Assembly (NCBI RefSeq): GCF_000814765.1
Contig: NZ_JWIC01000007.1
Location: forward strand, 372,001-436,000
Reading direction: 5' to 3'
Source: Pseudoalteromonas luteoviolacea
GTDB lineage: Bacteria; Pseudomonadota; Gammaproteobacteria; Enterobacterales; Alteromonadaceae
DNA length: 64,000 nt
A program made the position numbers and the translations under genes. Numbering within the stretch: position 1 is the first letter of the stretch; every line of letters starts with the position of its first letter. Shown in pieces: positions 44,355 through 54,853 of this stretch. A model generated the notes under the pieces. The model was not told where the DNA came from and did no database searches. It saw only the letters and a program-made list of their open reading frames with translations.

Positions 44355-45729
44355 ATCTATTACTTTTACCGATTTATATAATTCCTTAAAATTTACAGCT
44401 GCAATGACTGTGCTTTTTGCAGCGTCGTTTTTAGTTACTTCTATTTGCATACTGTCTTATATCAAGTCTTCGCAAGAGAAAGAGCTTGTTGAGTATGTAG
44501 AAGAAATTAAAGGCCTCTATATTGAGGACGGTTATGAAAGCGTGTTACATGAATTTGATTTGGAAGAACAACCAATTTGGGATCGAGTCGAGAGTATAGA
44601 GCGTTTGGTTGACCATGAGTTTATTTTTGCTCTGGTTGATCGTGGCGTTTTACTTGTTGGAAGTAAATTAGAGTTTTCGTCAAATACAGAGCCAGAGTGG
44701 TCAAGTTTTGATTTAAAATCAGAGCATGATTTTCAATTACTGACATTATCTATCGCCCTAACGGAAGATGTTTCTTTAAGCATTGCTCAGCCTTTAAGTT
44801 ATGAATATATGTTCAGCAAACAATTGCTTTGGCAGGCGAGCTTAATTGGTGTGGTGTTAATTGCATTTATATTGTTTTTTATACGCTTGCTTTTCAATTA
44901 CAGACGGCGATTAGAAATACAAACATTAATGACTCAATTGGATGAGGTTTCACGCTCTCCGGACTCTGTGCGCTTGAGTTGTGAGGTAAACGACAGCGTA
45001 CTGCACGATTTAACCGCTTCTGTAAATCTTATGCTGGATAAAGTCTCTAAGTTACATGGTACAACTAAAACCATGTCTGTTGGCATAGCCCATGATTTGA
45101 AAACGCCACTATCCAGAGTTGCTAATCGATTACAGAGTATGGCCCAAGATGTGGGTGACGATATTGCAATTACATCTCACATCGGCCATGCGACCAAAGA
45201 CCTTCATTCAGTTATTTCAACCTTTAATAATTTAGTGAGACTAAACAGCATTGAATCTGGAAAGCACAAACAAAATTTCCAACTAATTAACTTATCTGAG
45301 TTAATTAATGATTTGACGCTTAGTTATGAACCTGTGTTTGAAGATTCTGGTAGAGTGCTATCACATTCTACAGTTGACTGCGTATGCTGTTTTGGCGACA
45401 AAGACCTTTTGAATCAACTTTTATGTAATTTATTAGAAAATGCGTTGGAATATAGCAATGAGGGATCGCATGTTTGGATACGATTACAAAGTCATACTAA
45501 CTGTGCTCTATTGCAGGTTGGTGATAATGGTCCCGGTATTGATAAAGAGGATCAGCCGTATATTTTTGATCGTTTCTATCGCGCAGATCTGGGCAGAACA
45601 AAACCTGGTAACGGTCTTGGTTTGAGTATCGTAAAAGCCATTTGTGATGTTCATGGTGCTAGTCTGGTTTTGTTGCCCGATCAATCTGGTGCTGTATTTA
45701 ATATAGAAGTGCCAATTTCTAATCAATAA
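44347..45729 (+). CDS. Sensor histidine kinase
   Basis: 460 residues from ATG 44347, which overlaps the regulator stop by eight bases; a GTG frame from 44323 is less likely. Transmembrane helices at about 17-40 and 161-185 flank a short periplasmic sensor (about 120 residues). Then HAMP, H-box VGIAHDLKTPLSRVANRLQS, N-box LLENALEYSNEGSHVWIRLQ, and DNGPGI, GNGLGLSIVKAI. It pairs with the preceding OmpR-type regulator. Confidence 0.95.
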   Translation: MNRSITFTDLYNSLKFTAAMTVLFAASFLVTSICILSYIKSSQEKELVEYVEEIKGLYIEDGYESVLHEFDLEEQPIWDRVESIERLVDHEFIFALVDRGVLLVGSKLEFSSNTEPEWSSFDLKSEHDFQLLTLSIALTEDVSLSIAQPLSYEYMFSKQLLWQASLIGVVLIAFILFFIRLLFNYRRRLEIQTLMTQLDEVSRSPDSVRLSCEVNDSVLHDLTASVNLMLDKVSKLHGTTKTMSVGIAHDLKTPLSRVANRLQSMAQDVGDDIAITSHIGHATKDLHSVISTFNNLVRLNSIESGKHKQNFQLINLSELINDLTLSYEPVFEDSGRVLSHSTVDCVCCFGDKDLLNQLLCNLLENALEYSNEGSHVWIRLQSHTNCALLQVGDNGPGIDKEDQPYIFDRFYRADLGRTKPGNGLGLSIVKAICDVHGASLVLLPDQSGAVFNIEVPISNQ

Positions 45730-45835
45730 TTCTAAATCATACAATTTTGTATTATGGGTGTATGAGACATGTAACACACAAATTGAAAAATCCCCCTAAA
45801 CTTAAGCTATTGATGTAGCGTTAATAGGTTGAGAA

Positions 45836-47719
45836 ATGATTAGGAGTATTAATATACAGCGTATTGTATTTACAATCCTTTTGTTGTTTTTATCGGGATG
45901 TGGAGGCGGTGGGTCTAATAGCGAAGAGACCGGTAATGGCCAAACAAATGTAATTGGCAATACTAACCAAGACAATCAGGATTCTGGTAATAATGAACCT
46001 GATGATAGCAATGTCGTAGATGAAGATGATTCTGCGGATAACGGTGAGCAAGAGCCGCCTGCATTGTCAGGGGACGATACTTTTTCTTCCCGAGAAAAAA
46101 TCTCTCACTTTGTACAGCATGCCACATTTGGTGCGACTCCTACTTTACTTGATGACCTAGAGGATAAAAGTGCATCTCAATGGTTCATTGATCAGTTGGC
46201 CCTTCCCCCTAGTTTAATACTGCCCAGTGTACAAGCCGCTGCGCCGAGCGATCCCGAAGAAGACTTTAGTTTGTTCTATATCGAGCAAACAAGTTTTACC
46301 TTTTGGAAAAACAGTATTGAAGCACCGGATCAACTTCGTCAACGCGTCGCTTTTGCGTTATCTGAGCTACTTGTTGTTTCAAATGGTGGTGGTGAAGTAT
46401 TAACGGATGTGCCTGAAGCCGTGGCTGCATATCAAGACCTGTTAATCAACAATGCATTTGGCAATTATCGATTGTTGCTGGAGCAAGTTACTTACTCACC
46501 CGCTATGGGGCACTATTTAACTTATATGGGCAGTGAAAAAGGAAATGATGAGACAGGCAGAATGCCTGACGAAAACTACGCCCGTGAGTTACTGCAATTG
46601 TTTACATTAGGTGTAGTCGCGCTTAATAAAGATGGGACAGAGCGGTTAAATGAACATGGTAACCCAGTTGAGCTTTATACCAACAAAGATATTACAGGTT
46701 TAGCACGCGTTTTTACTGGGCTAAATTTAAATGAAGATGATCCTGAAGCACACTTAGGAAAGCGCTTCAGCCAACCTATGTCCATTTTTTCTGATTCACA
46801 TTCAGAGAAAGAAAAAGTCTTTTTAGGGTTTTCAATTGCTGCGGGAAGTAGCGCTGAAACGTCTATTTCCCAAGCGCTGGACCACATTTTCAATCATGAA
46901 AACCTTGCGCCCTTTGTTACTAAGCAACTCATACAGCGTCTGGTTACGTCAAACCCAAGTTCCGATTACGTACTTCGTGTCGTGAGTGCTTTTGAGTCAG
47001 GGTTGTTTACATTGCCAGATGGCCGCGAAGTAGGAGAAAAGATTCGCGGAGATTTAACGGCAACAATTGCAGCAATTTTATTTGACCAAGAAGCGAGGGA
47101 TCCCGGCACCCCAAATGGCGGTAAAATTCGTGAGCCCATTCTGAGGTTTACACAATGGGCACGTGCATTTGAAGTGCAAAATGTAGCGCCTCATTTTGTA
47201 CCTCAGTTATGGGATACCAGTGCAAGTGCAGATCTAGGACAGCATCCTTACCGCTCTCCCAGTGTGTTTAATTTTTTTAGGCCAGGGTATAAGGCGCCAG
47301 GTAGTCTGACCGCTGCTGAGGGGCTGGTCGCGCCAGAGTTGCAAATCACCAATGCAAGTTCGATACCTGGATACGTAAACTTCATGACCTACTTTATTAC
47401 AGGGCAACAGCAAGAAGCTGATCTTGAAGAGCTAAAAGAAGAATACGAGGATTTAGGAATTGAGCTTGATTTGGAGCAAGCCTTACTCAGCTTTAAGCCA
47501 AACTATGAACAATTATTGAGTATTGCGAAAGAGCCAAGCGCCCTACTTGATCAATTAAACTTACTTTTATGTGCTAATCAACTGAGTACAAATAGCTATA
47601 ACAATATCAGCCAAGTAATTGCTTCTATTGAAGAAGATGCTGAAGATGGTTTTGCTTCTCGAGTCCATTTGGCAATTTTAATGGTGATGTCTTCACCTGA
47701 TTATTTGGTTCAGAAGTAA
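45836..47719 (+). CDS. DUF1800 lipoprotein
   Basis: 627 residues. Lipoprotein signal with lipobox LSGC at Cys22 and following GGGGSNS, then an acidic Asn/Asp linker to about residue 80. The DUF1800 signature starts at ISHFVQHATFGATPTLLDDL, and conserved ENYARELLQLFTLGV and NKDITGLARVFTGLN follow. DUF1800 proteins are surface or periplasmic and are almost always paired with a DUF1501 protein, here 11 bases downstream. Their enzymatic role is unproven. The gene starts about 100 bases after the kinase stop and may be controlled by that system. Confidence 0.9.
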   Translation: MIRSINIQRIVFTILLLFLSGCGGGGSNSEETGNGQTNVIGNTNQDNQDSGNNEPDDSNVVDEDDSADNGEQEPPALSGDDTFSSREKISHFVQHATFGATPTLLDDLEDKSASQWFIDQLALPPSLILPSVQAAAPSDPEEDFSLFYIEQTSFTFWKNSIEAPDQLRQRVAFALSELLVVSNGGGEVLTDVPEAVAAYQDLLINNAFGNYRLLLEQVTYSPAMGHYLTYMGSEKGNDETGRMPDENYARELLQLFTLGVVALNKDGTERLNEHGNPVELYTNKDITGLARVFTGLNLNEDDPEAHLGKRFSQPMSIFSDSHSEKEKVFLGFSIAAGSSAETSISQALDHIFNHENLAPFVTKQLIQRLVTSNPSSDYVLRVVSAFESGLFTLPDGREVGEKIRGDLTATIAAILFDQEARDPGTPNGGKIREPILRFTQWARAFEVQNVAPHFVPQLWDTSASADLGQHPYRSPSVFNFFRPGYKAPGSLTAAEGLVAPELQITNASSIPGYVNFMTYFITGQQQEADLEELKEEYEDLGIELDLEQALLSFKPNYEQLLSIAKEPSALLDQLNLLLCANQLSTNSYNNISQVIASIEEDAEDGFASRVHLAILMVMSSPDYLVQK

Positions 47720-47730
47720 AGGATAAGACA

Positions 47731-49083
47731 ATGAATAGACGTAATTTTATTAAATCAGCAAGTGCTGGTGTTGTTGCCTCTTCTTTTATGAACATGGGCA
47801 AAGTGTTGGCAAATACACAAGTAAACGCCACGGAATATCGTGCACTGGTTTGTGTTTTCTTATATGGTGGCATGGACAATCACGATACGCTTATTCCCTA
47901 TGATAACGAGAGCTATAGTAAATGGGCCAAGATAAGGCAATCGCTGTTAAACCAATATACCACTAAACGAGAGCTCAATAATCTGATATCAATTAATGTA
48001 CCGAGTCGCTTCGCAGAACGCCAATTTGCTTTACCGCCGGAAATGCCCTCTATAGCAAGCCTTTATCAACAAGGTAAGTTGTCAATAGTGGGCAATGTTG
48101 GCCCCTTATTAGAAAATGTCACAGCCACCAGCATTCGTAATGAAACAGCAAAACTACCATCTCGGTTATTTTCCCATAATGATCAGCAAAGCACTTGGAT
48201 GTCAGGTAAAGCTGAGGGCGCTCAGTATGGTTGGGCTGGCAGATTAAACGATGCGTTAATTAATCAAGGGCAGATCCAAGCAAACACTTTTTCTGCGGTA
48301 ACAACAGCTGGTGGAGAATTACTTGTTACAGGCACGAATACCGCCCCATATCATGTGACAGATGGACGTGCTGCAACGGTTCAAGCTTTAGAATATTTTG
48401 AAGATAATGATGCTGTTAAGGCACATTTTAGCGCTTTAGGCCATCAAAGTACTAATTTAATTGAGCAAGACCTTTCTAATAAGATTGCTCAATCGTTCGA
48501 CGCGAACAATATGTTTAACAAAGCAATCTCGTCACAATCAAACAGTGTAGGAGAGTTTCCAAAGACTGGATTAGGGAGGCAGCTTGAGTCTGTTGCTCGG
48601 ACGTTAGCGGTCAAAGAACAACTGGGTACCAAAAGGCAAATTTTTGTTGTATCCATGGGTGGGTTTGACACCCACTCTGGACAGGCTCAAACCTTACCAA
48701 AATTACAGTCTGCATTAGATAGCGCACTTAATGCTTTTAACAGTTCTATGGAAAGCATGGGTCTGACTAACAATGTTACATTATTTACCGCTTCTGATTT
48801 TGGTCGCACGCTTGCGATTAATGGTGACGGGACGGATCATGGCTGGGGTGCGCATCATTTTGTGATGGGCGGCGCAATCAATGGGGGTACTGTATTTGGT
48901 GATATCCCCCCTGCTGAGCTTAATCATGAGTTAGATGCTGGCAGTGGTCGATTAATTCCAACCATGTCTGTTGACCAGTACGGTGCTGCTTTGGGTCAGT
49001 GGTTAGGAATATCTGATACTGAGTTAGAGCAAGTATTTCCAAACTTAAATAAGTTTGGTGCACGCCCTGCGTTGTTTGCATAG
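47731..49083 (+). CDS. DUF1501 protein (alkaline-phosphatase-like fold), Tat-exported
   Basis: 450 residues. N terminus MNRRNFIKSASAGVVASSFM is a twin-arginine signal of the RRNFIK type. Family motifs are ALVCVFLYGGMDNHDTLIPY, FSHNDQQSTWMSG, FVVSMGGFDTHSGQ and ASDFGRTLAINGDGTDHGWG, where Asp/His residues resemble the metal site of the sulfatase/phosphatase superfamily. It is the usual partner of the DUF1800 protein encoded directly upstream. The substrate is unknown. Confidence 0.92.
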   Translation: MNRRNFIKSASAGVVASSFMNMGKVLANTQVNATEYRALVCVFLYGGMDNHDTLIPYDNESYSKWAKIRQSLLNQYTTKRELNNLISINVPSRFAERQFALPPEMPSIASLYQQGKLSIVGNVGPLLENVTATSIRNETAKLPSRLFSHNDQQSTWMSGKAEGAQYGWAGRLNDALINQGQIQANTFSAVTTAGGELLVTGTNTAPYHVTDGRAATVQALEYFEDNDAVKAHFSALGHQSTNLIEQDLSNKIAQSFDANNMFNKAISSQSNSVGEFPKTGLGRQLESVARTLAVKEQLGTKRQIFVVSMGGFDTHSGQAQTLPKLQSALDSALNAFNSSMESMGLTNNVTLFTASDFGRTLAINGDGTDHGWGAHHFVMGGAINGGTVFGDIPPAELNHELDAGSGRLIPTMSVDQYGAALGQWLGISDTELEQVFPNLNKFGARPALFA

Positions 49084-49092
49084 TTCCTTGAT

Positions 49093-49120
49093 ATAGCAGG
49101 TGCACTGGCCTGCTATACTT
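49093..49120 (+). terminator. Hairpin after DUF1501 gene
   Basis: Eight-base perfect arms ATAGCAGG (49093-49100) and CCTGCTAT (49109-49116) followed by ACTTT; the T run is short. Confidence 0.6.
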
Positions 49121-49145
49121 TGACTTAAAATTTAAGAGGCCTATT

Positions 49146-49283
49146 ATGCACACTACAAACAGTGGCAGCCTGATCTTGATTTTGGTTATATTTCTAATTG
49201 TTCTCTGCTTTTTATACGGTCGCCGTTATAAATCAAAGCTTAAAAAACGACATTTAAAACCGCCCAAAGAAAATGATGATTAA
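49146..49283 (+). CDS. Small single-span membrane protein
   Basis: 45 residues. Ten polar residues are followed by one transmembrane helix (LILILVIFLIVLCFLY) and a very basic tail (GRRYKSKLKKRHLKPPKEND). The positive-inside rule places the tail in the cytoplasm. AGAGG lies seven bases before the ATG. It is below the length usually called automatically. Function unknown. Confidence 0.55.
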   Translation: MHTTNSGSLILILVIFLIVLCFLYGRRYKSKLKKRHLKPPKENDD

Positions 49284-49323
49284 ACACAGGCAAGCGTAAC
49301 TATTTAAAGTGAAAATGACTATT

Positions 49324-52300
49324 TTAATCAATTGTTACGCTATTAGCCCCAGTTTTACCCCCGATATCTGGGTAATACATCATTTCAACTGTTGCTGAAG
49401 GTGTTAGAAACTCACCGCTATAACGAACTTCAGCTAAATACTCAAATTGCGTGGTGCCTGCGGGCAGTTTATATCTATGCCACGATGCCAATGTTCGTCC
49501 ATCTTGACCGAGTAAAACCGTCACAGCTTGAGTGTTCTTTTGCTTCAACCAGCGCCAATAGGTTTGATTTTTTAGACTTGGGTCCAATATTAATAATCCA
49601 GAAGGTAAAAAGTCCTTAATGAGCACATGCTCTCGTTCTATTGGTGAAAACACAGTTATAGTGACCTTTATTAGTTGCCCAACGCTTAATTTATCTTCGT
49701 TAACAGGTTGCCAATTGCTGCCTTGTTTAATGCGATATTCTCTAGTTATCTCTAAGCCATCAAACGACGGCGTTTCTTTTGATAGCAAGGCTTTTTTTTC
49801 CAGGTGTAAGTAGTAAGGCATTGACGGCGCATGATTGATACGATGTTCGGACATCTCATTTACAGTATTCAGCTTGTCTGTTTCTACTTCAGTTAATGGC
49901 AAACCTTTGAGATCTTTGAGCGCTAATGTACATATACTATCTATTAATGTATTGCCAAAGTGCCCGATTTGAAGTTGTTTGGAAATAACAGGTTTAAAAA
50001 GCAGTGCTTTTACATTTGGTATTTCAGTTAATTGAATTGCCAAACATTGATTTAAAGTCGACCCTAGTGCATTGAAAGACTGGTCTTGATAACCCGCTCC
50101 TATGATATTTGTTAGAGTTGACTCAATGTCGTCTTGGGGTGCTCCTGCTGCTTTTAGTGCTTGTAATTGCAATAGGTGACTTGTTGTATCAAGTACGCCC
50201 AAGGCATATATGTTTTTAATTTCTGACAAATCTAACGCGTTATGCTCTGACAATGCCCATAACAACCACTCTCTGTCATATCGGTTATGGTGTGAAGTGG
50301 AATGCGTATGGTCTATTGTGTTCATGAGCTGACTTTTCAGCTCGTCTAACAATTCAGGGTCAAATTCAAACTGATAATTGCTATTTGAAAGCCATTTATT
50401 TGCCAGTAAAGTATAAGCACTCAGCATCAGATCTGTGCCTGTATTCTTAAAATACCGATAGCCGCTGTAACGCACATTCTGCATTAAACTGGTTTTGAGC
50501 AGCTCGGCGAGCTTGGTGTTAGGTACCGCATTTGTAATCGGGTTATACGTTAAACTCACCGCCCTTGAAAGTGTTTGTTCTAAACATTGATGGGGATAGT
50601 GATGGTGGTAATTGGCAAGTAGCGCCCAGTTAGGTGCATTACTATTTAGGGTACTTACTTGAGCGTGCTCAATCACGGATGTACTTGGTACAAGAATCGT
50701 ATTTGAATGGGCAGGATCCATCTTAAAAACACTGCGCTTGTGCGCTGTATTTTTTAACACCTGAATATCTTTGCGATAGTGCCTTTTGCTGTCGTTCAAG
50801 CTTCGTATTGATATGGTATTAAGTCCCAATTTTAAATCGTTTAATGGTATTTCAAACCTTTTTAATTGCATTGCCTCAAGTTGTGGACTGTCCCTTTTTA
50901 TTATCATACCGTTAAAGGCTATCTCAACACGATCTTGAACAGAGTGCTGATTGGGATTATTGATTTTTACAACAGCAACGGGTTTATCTCTGAGAAATAC
51001 TTTTTCGGGGACGTATATCTGATATTCAACATCAGCTTGGGTGTTCAAAGTATGTGTATATTTTGCTTGATTGTGCTCATTAATTGCTAATACAAATAAA
51101 CGCCACCGACCATTGAGTTGCGGTAATTTGATTTCAATATTTTTAGTTTTGTTCGCCGTCAAAGAGGCGGGAGTGAGCCATACCGACTGTGCTTGATCTG
51201 ACATTCTGTGTGCTGAATTTGACGGCGCTAATGCCGCCATACGACTGCGTTGTTGAACACTGTTGGAGAATAAGGCTGCAAGAATATTATTATTCGTATT
51301 TGTGTCCAGTAGCCAATCTGTTTGATTATGAACTGAATGCCAAGGTTGATGGTATGAAAACCTATGATATAACTGTTGGAAAGAGACTGAACTCGGTGAT
51401 TCATGCGATACATCGAACAACGCGTCGTTCACTATCCATATTTGAGCGTCAGCGGTTTGGTTGCTTGTAACGTTAATTTCAAGAGTGCCGTTAGGCTCAA
51501 TGATGTTAGGGTGTTCGACTTCAAGAGTGAGCTTGTCTGCTGGTTCTACATGAATAAACTGACTTAATTCATACCCATAAACGCGAGGCTTTGTAGGCAA
51601 CGAAATTTCACTGAGGCTATTTAGGTTGCGTTTCGCATTTTGCCGTGCTGCATCCACTATTTTTTTGATTTTCTGATTGAATTCACTTTTTTTATTCGCA
51701 ATGTGCTCTGTAGTCGATGGTAAAAATGCAGTCACTTCAAAGCCAGGTATCAATGCATCATCAATTTCTATTTCTATGTCGTTATTGCCCTTATTGACCT
51801 CGACGATAAAGCTTCTCATCAATTCGCCTGCTTTTATCATTACAGCAGCCTGCCCCTCAATGGGTGAGTCAATACTTAAAGTATACACTTCCCCTACCGT
51901 GGCTGAAGACTGACCAATGAGTTGTGGTGTGGCCTGTTTAGTTGTTGCTTTTGTTTGTTCTTTGTTAAGTTGATAGCCTCTTTTCCAAACGTATTGCTCA
52001 TCTCCACTGATGATCTTTAATTCAGCATAGTCATCGATGTGTTTGGGGATATCACAATGCAAAGGCGTTGTGCCTGAACACAGTGCCAAAGGTGTGAAAC
52101 TCTCATCATCCACAGACTGTAAATTATTGATTGAAATGCTGACATGCGCTTTAATTTCAGCTCCATCTTGAGTCAGCGCGATCACTTTTAGCTTATTTTC
52201 CTCTATGGTTGTTCCTATATAGTGGCTTCTTGAAAAATATGGCAGTGTCGTGTGGTAAAAACGAGTCTCACCAGAGCTTGAAGTGACTTGAGAAGACAGT

Positions 52301-54570
52301 GAAACACCGATGAAAGGTGCATCCATGTTTAATATAATTTCCCCTTCGCCTTGCTGATCAAGCTGAACCTTGTGCGTTTTATTTTGCGATGGTGCTTCGT
52401 AAAAGTGACGGTAGTCGTAATCTTCAGGCCAAGAATCCGGGTGTGTATAGACGGACTGAAACTTTACTCTCAACTCGCCGGTAAAATTGTTGACGTCTTG
52501 CCCATTATAAGTAACGCCCCGCACTTTAACGTTAAAAGGTTTGTTGATGTGCACGTCTTGGTTATGTAACCAAGAAAACTCGATTTCCGGTGGAGTGAAT
52601 TGGGCAACTTTAATATAGTCATAAGTGTCTACACGGTGTGAACCCACGTATAGTTCGATTTTATAACTACCCACCTGCTTAAAACCTGCAGGTATGCTGA
52701 AATGCACTAAGCCTTGTGGTGAAATAAATTTAGGAAAGATCTCAAAGGCTTTCAACGAAGACCTGTTTGGGTTTTTGATGACAGCACGAATATCTTGAGT
52801 GAGTGCAACTAAGCCTTCTTCAGTATGCTGCTTCATGGCAATGCTAAAGTTCACAGCTTCATTGGGTTGATAGATGGGTTGGCTAAATATGGTATGCGCT
52901 GCAATGGCATTTGTCTTGCTCATATCCAAGTGCACCATGGCTTTTTTGCGGTCAGCTTGCGCCCAAAGCCAACATTGACTATTTTGTGCAAGCATCATTT
53001 TTTGAAGTGCTTTATGTGATACGTTCAGTTTGCCGTATTTATCTGTGGTGCCCAAAAATTTAGGTTTTTCAAACTGTTCACAGGTTAACCAAACACGTGC
53101 TTTAAGTGGCAAATTGTCTTTAAATGAATAAGTTGAGATTGAGAGCGTCGCACCAATTTGGGCAAATAAGTTAAAATCTGATAGTGATAACGTTTCATGG
53201 TCTGATATTTGTTTTATGTGTAACGTTTCTGTCTTCGAGTCGACGCTCTGACCAGATACCTTGTATATTAAAATGCCACTTCGGTTGTTCATCAAATGCG
53301 ATATTGGTAACTGTTCGATATGGAGTATTTTGGGTGAGCTATTTAGTAAGGTGAGCTCTTTAAACTCAGTGTTATCGCTCTCAATCACTGTCGATTGCCA
53401 TGCGTGTAAAGCGTCTAAGTTGTCTATTGATTTATATAGTATTTTAAGGTTTTTGCTATTCCGGTGTTCAAGTAATAAGTGTCCTTGCTCACCTGTTTGT
53501 AATTGAGTGCCAAGATAATTTGAAAGCCGCCAATAAGGGGTACTTTCACGTGTTGAAAAATGCACTACAGCGGATCTATTTTCGTAGGTCTTTCCGGATA
53601 CCCCTTCAACACCTTCAAGGTTGAATTTATATTGGGTGTCACCATCGAGTGCTATGTTATACATGGCACCTAATTTGTGCTTTTGAGGCATATCAAAAGC
53701 AAAAGAACGTTTTCCCAATTGGTTTTGAATAATGTCGCTCAACGATTGGTGATTTTTAAGTGGTTCTGAAAACGCAACAGCTAAAGATTCAGGTGCGCAG
53801 GTTTTTAGCTTGCCTGGCTCTAGTGCAATGTAATCACTGATGTACTTATTAATTCCAAAAGGCTGACAAAAAAGACCGTAAAACTCAGGTCGTTCAGGTT
53901 GTGCGCGTTTACTGTATATAACAATATCCTGTTTGTTAGTAACGTGTTTATCGCTTAATTTCGTGCCCTTAGGTAAAACAATTTTTAACTTTGTGTGCGC
54001 TATGTCTTTTTTAAATTCATAATCTAAACGTATGTATCCATTCGTTTGTTCTGATGATACTGAAATTGGCTGTAATGATTCATCATCACTAAAAAAGACA
54101 ATCGTGTTTTGAAGCTGTTCGGCTATGTTTTCATTGGCGACCAAACTTGCATCATAGCTTAAGGTGACTTTATTGTTCTTAGCTTCAGCATACTGAATTG
54201 GTAAGTCTCGTCTGAACCATTGTTGTTTAAAATCTTTGTTCAGAGATTCTGTTAGTCCACTAAATCCGCGGTTAACACCAGCTGTGATTGGGTACAGAGT
54301 TGGCACTTTTGTGTAGAGGTCGCAGCTGAGAGACTTTAAGCCTTCAAATCGCCAGCGGCACATATGTTTGTAATCTGCCGTTAAATAAATGTGTTCTATT
54401 TGCCGGGCATGCGGTATATCACCCGATTTCGCGATATTTTTGTTAAAAACAAACAAGATTTGATTAAGGTGATTTTCCTGATAACTGAACTTGATATCAG
54501 AGACTTTGAGTTGCCCTGCGGTGAGATTAACGGAAAATAGACAGAAAAATAGCAATAAAACTCGAATCAT
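49324..54570 (-). CDS. Bacterial alpha-2-macroglobulin family protein with thioester
   Basis: 1748 residues with signal peptide (MIRVLLLFFCLFSVNLTAG) lacking a lipobox. A series of macroglobulin-like beta-sandwich domains follows, including the MG2-type IFSQPIYQPNEAVNFSIAMK. The thioester motif CLEQ is at 1329-1332 in HHYPHQCLEQTLSRAVSLTY, with a following alpha/alpha-toroid helical domain, so covalent trapping of proteases is plausible. In many proteobacteria this gene is coupled to pbpC; no penicillin-binding gene is adjacent here. The protein probably sits in the periplasm guarding against host or predator proteases. Confidence 0.9.
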   Translation of the reverse strand: MIRVLLLFFCLFSVNLTAGQLKVSDIKFSYQENHLNQILFVFNKNIAKSGDIPHARQIEHIYLTADYKHMCRWRFEGLKSLSCDLYTKVPTLYPITAGVNRGFSGLTESLNKDFKQQWFRRDLPIQYAEAKNNKVTLSYDASLVANENIAEQLQNTIVFFSDDESLQPISVSSEQTNGYIRLDYEFKKDIAHTKLKIVLPKGTKLSDKHVTNKQDIVIYSKRAQPERPEFYGLFCQPFGINKYISDYIALEPGKLKTCAPESLAVAFSEPLKNHQSLSDIIQNQLGKRSFAFDMPQKHKLGAMYNIALDGDTQYKFNLEGVEGVSGKTYENRSAVVHFSTRESTPYWRLSNYLGTQLQTGEQGHLLLEHRNSKNLKILYKSIDNLDALHAWQSTVIESDNTEFKELTLLNSSPKILHIEQLPISHLMNNRSGILIYKVSGQSVDSKTETLHIKQISDHETLSLSDFNLFAQIGATLSISTYSFKDNLPLKARVWLTCEQFEKPKFLGTTDKYGKLNVSHKALQKMMLAQNSQCWLWAQADRKKAMVHLDMSKTNAIAAHTIFSQPIYQPNEAVNFSIAMKQHTEEGLVALTQDIRAVIKNPNRSSLKAFEIFPKFISPQGLVHFSIPAGFKQVGSYKIELYVGSHRVDTYDYIKVAQFTPPEIEFSWLHNQDVHINKPFNVKVRGVTYNGQDVNNFTGELRVKFQSVYTHPDSWPEDYDYRHFYEAPSQNKTHKVQLDQQGEGEIILNMDAPFIGVSLSSQVTSSSGETRFYHTTLPYFSRSHYIGTTIEENKLKVIALTQDGAEIKAHVSISINNLQSVDDESFTPLALCSGTTPLHCDIPKHIDDYAELKIISGDEQYVWKRGYQLNKEQTKATTKQATPQLIGQSSATVGEVYTLSIDSPIEGQAAVMIKAGELMRSFIVEVNKGNNDIEIEIDDALIPGFEVTAFLPSTTEHIANKKSEFNQKIKKIVDAARQNAKRNLNSLSEISLPTKPRVYGYELSQFIHVEPADKLTLEVEHPNIIEPNGTLEINVTSNQTADAQIWIVNDALFDVSHESPSSVSFQQLYHRFSYHQPWHSVHNQTDWLLDTNTNNNILAALFSNSVQQRSRMAALAPSNSAHRMSDQAQSVWLTPASLTANKTKNIEIKLPQLNGRWRLFVLAINEHNQAKYTHTLNTQADVEYQIYVPEKVFLRDKPVAVVKINNPNQHSVQDRVEIAFNGMIIKRDSPQLEAMQLKRFEIPLNDLKLGLNTISIRSLNDSKRHYRKDIQVLKNTAHKRSVFKMDPAHSNTILVPSTSVIEHAQVSTLNSNAPNWALLANYHHHYPHQCLEQTLSRAVSLTYNPITNAVPNTKLAELLKTSLMQNVRYSGYRYFKNTGTDLMLSAYTLLANKWLSNSNYQFEFDPELLDELKSQLMNTIDHTHSTSHHNRYDREWLLWALSEHNALDLSEIKNIYALGVLDTTSHLLQLQALKAAGAPQDDIESTLTNIIGAGYQDQSFNALGSTLNQCLAIQLTEIPNVKALLFKPVISKQLQIGHFGNTLIDSICTLALKDLKGLPLTEVETDKLNTVNEMSEHRINHAPSMPYYLHLEKKALLSKETPSFDGLEITREYRIKQGSNWQPVNEDKLSVGQLIKVTITVFSPIEREHVLIKDFLPSGLLILDPSLKNQTYWRWLKQKNTQAVTVLLGQDGRTLASWHRYKLPAGTTQFEYLAEVRYSGEFLTPSATVEMMYYPDIGGKTGANSVTID

Positions 54571-54853
54571 GGTCTAGCCCTTTAGGTACAGGCGCTAAAG
54601 ATAACAGAAACCTGTATAGATTTTCTATGTTTAGAGCCAAATAAGTCTATAAACGGTGAGATGATAAAAAAAGGGTTATCCTGCTTCAAAAATGGCTGTT
54701 TTAAATTGGGTAATCTCAGATGCTGAACGCTTTGCGATAATTTTCATGAAGAAACTTATATCGTTAGCGATTTTTTGACTATCTTTTAAGTTAAGGAACA
54801 ATTATTAGCCTGTCTTTGGTGATTGGCATCAGGATTACGCCCCGGAGAAATAA

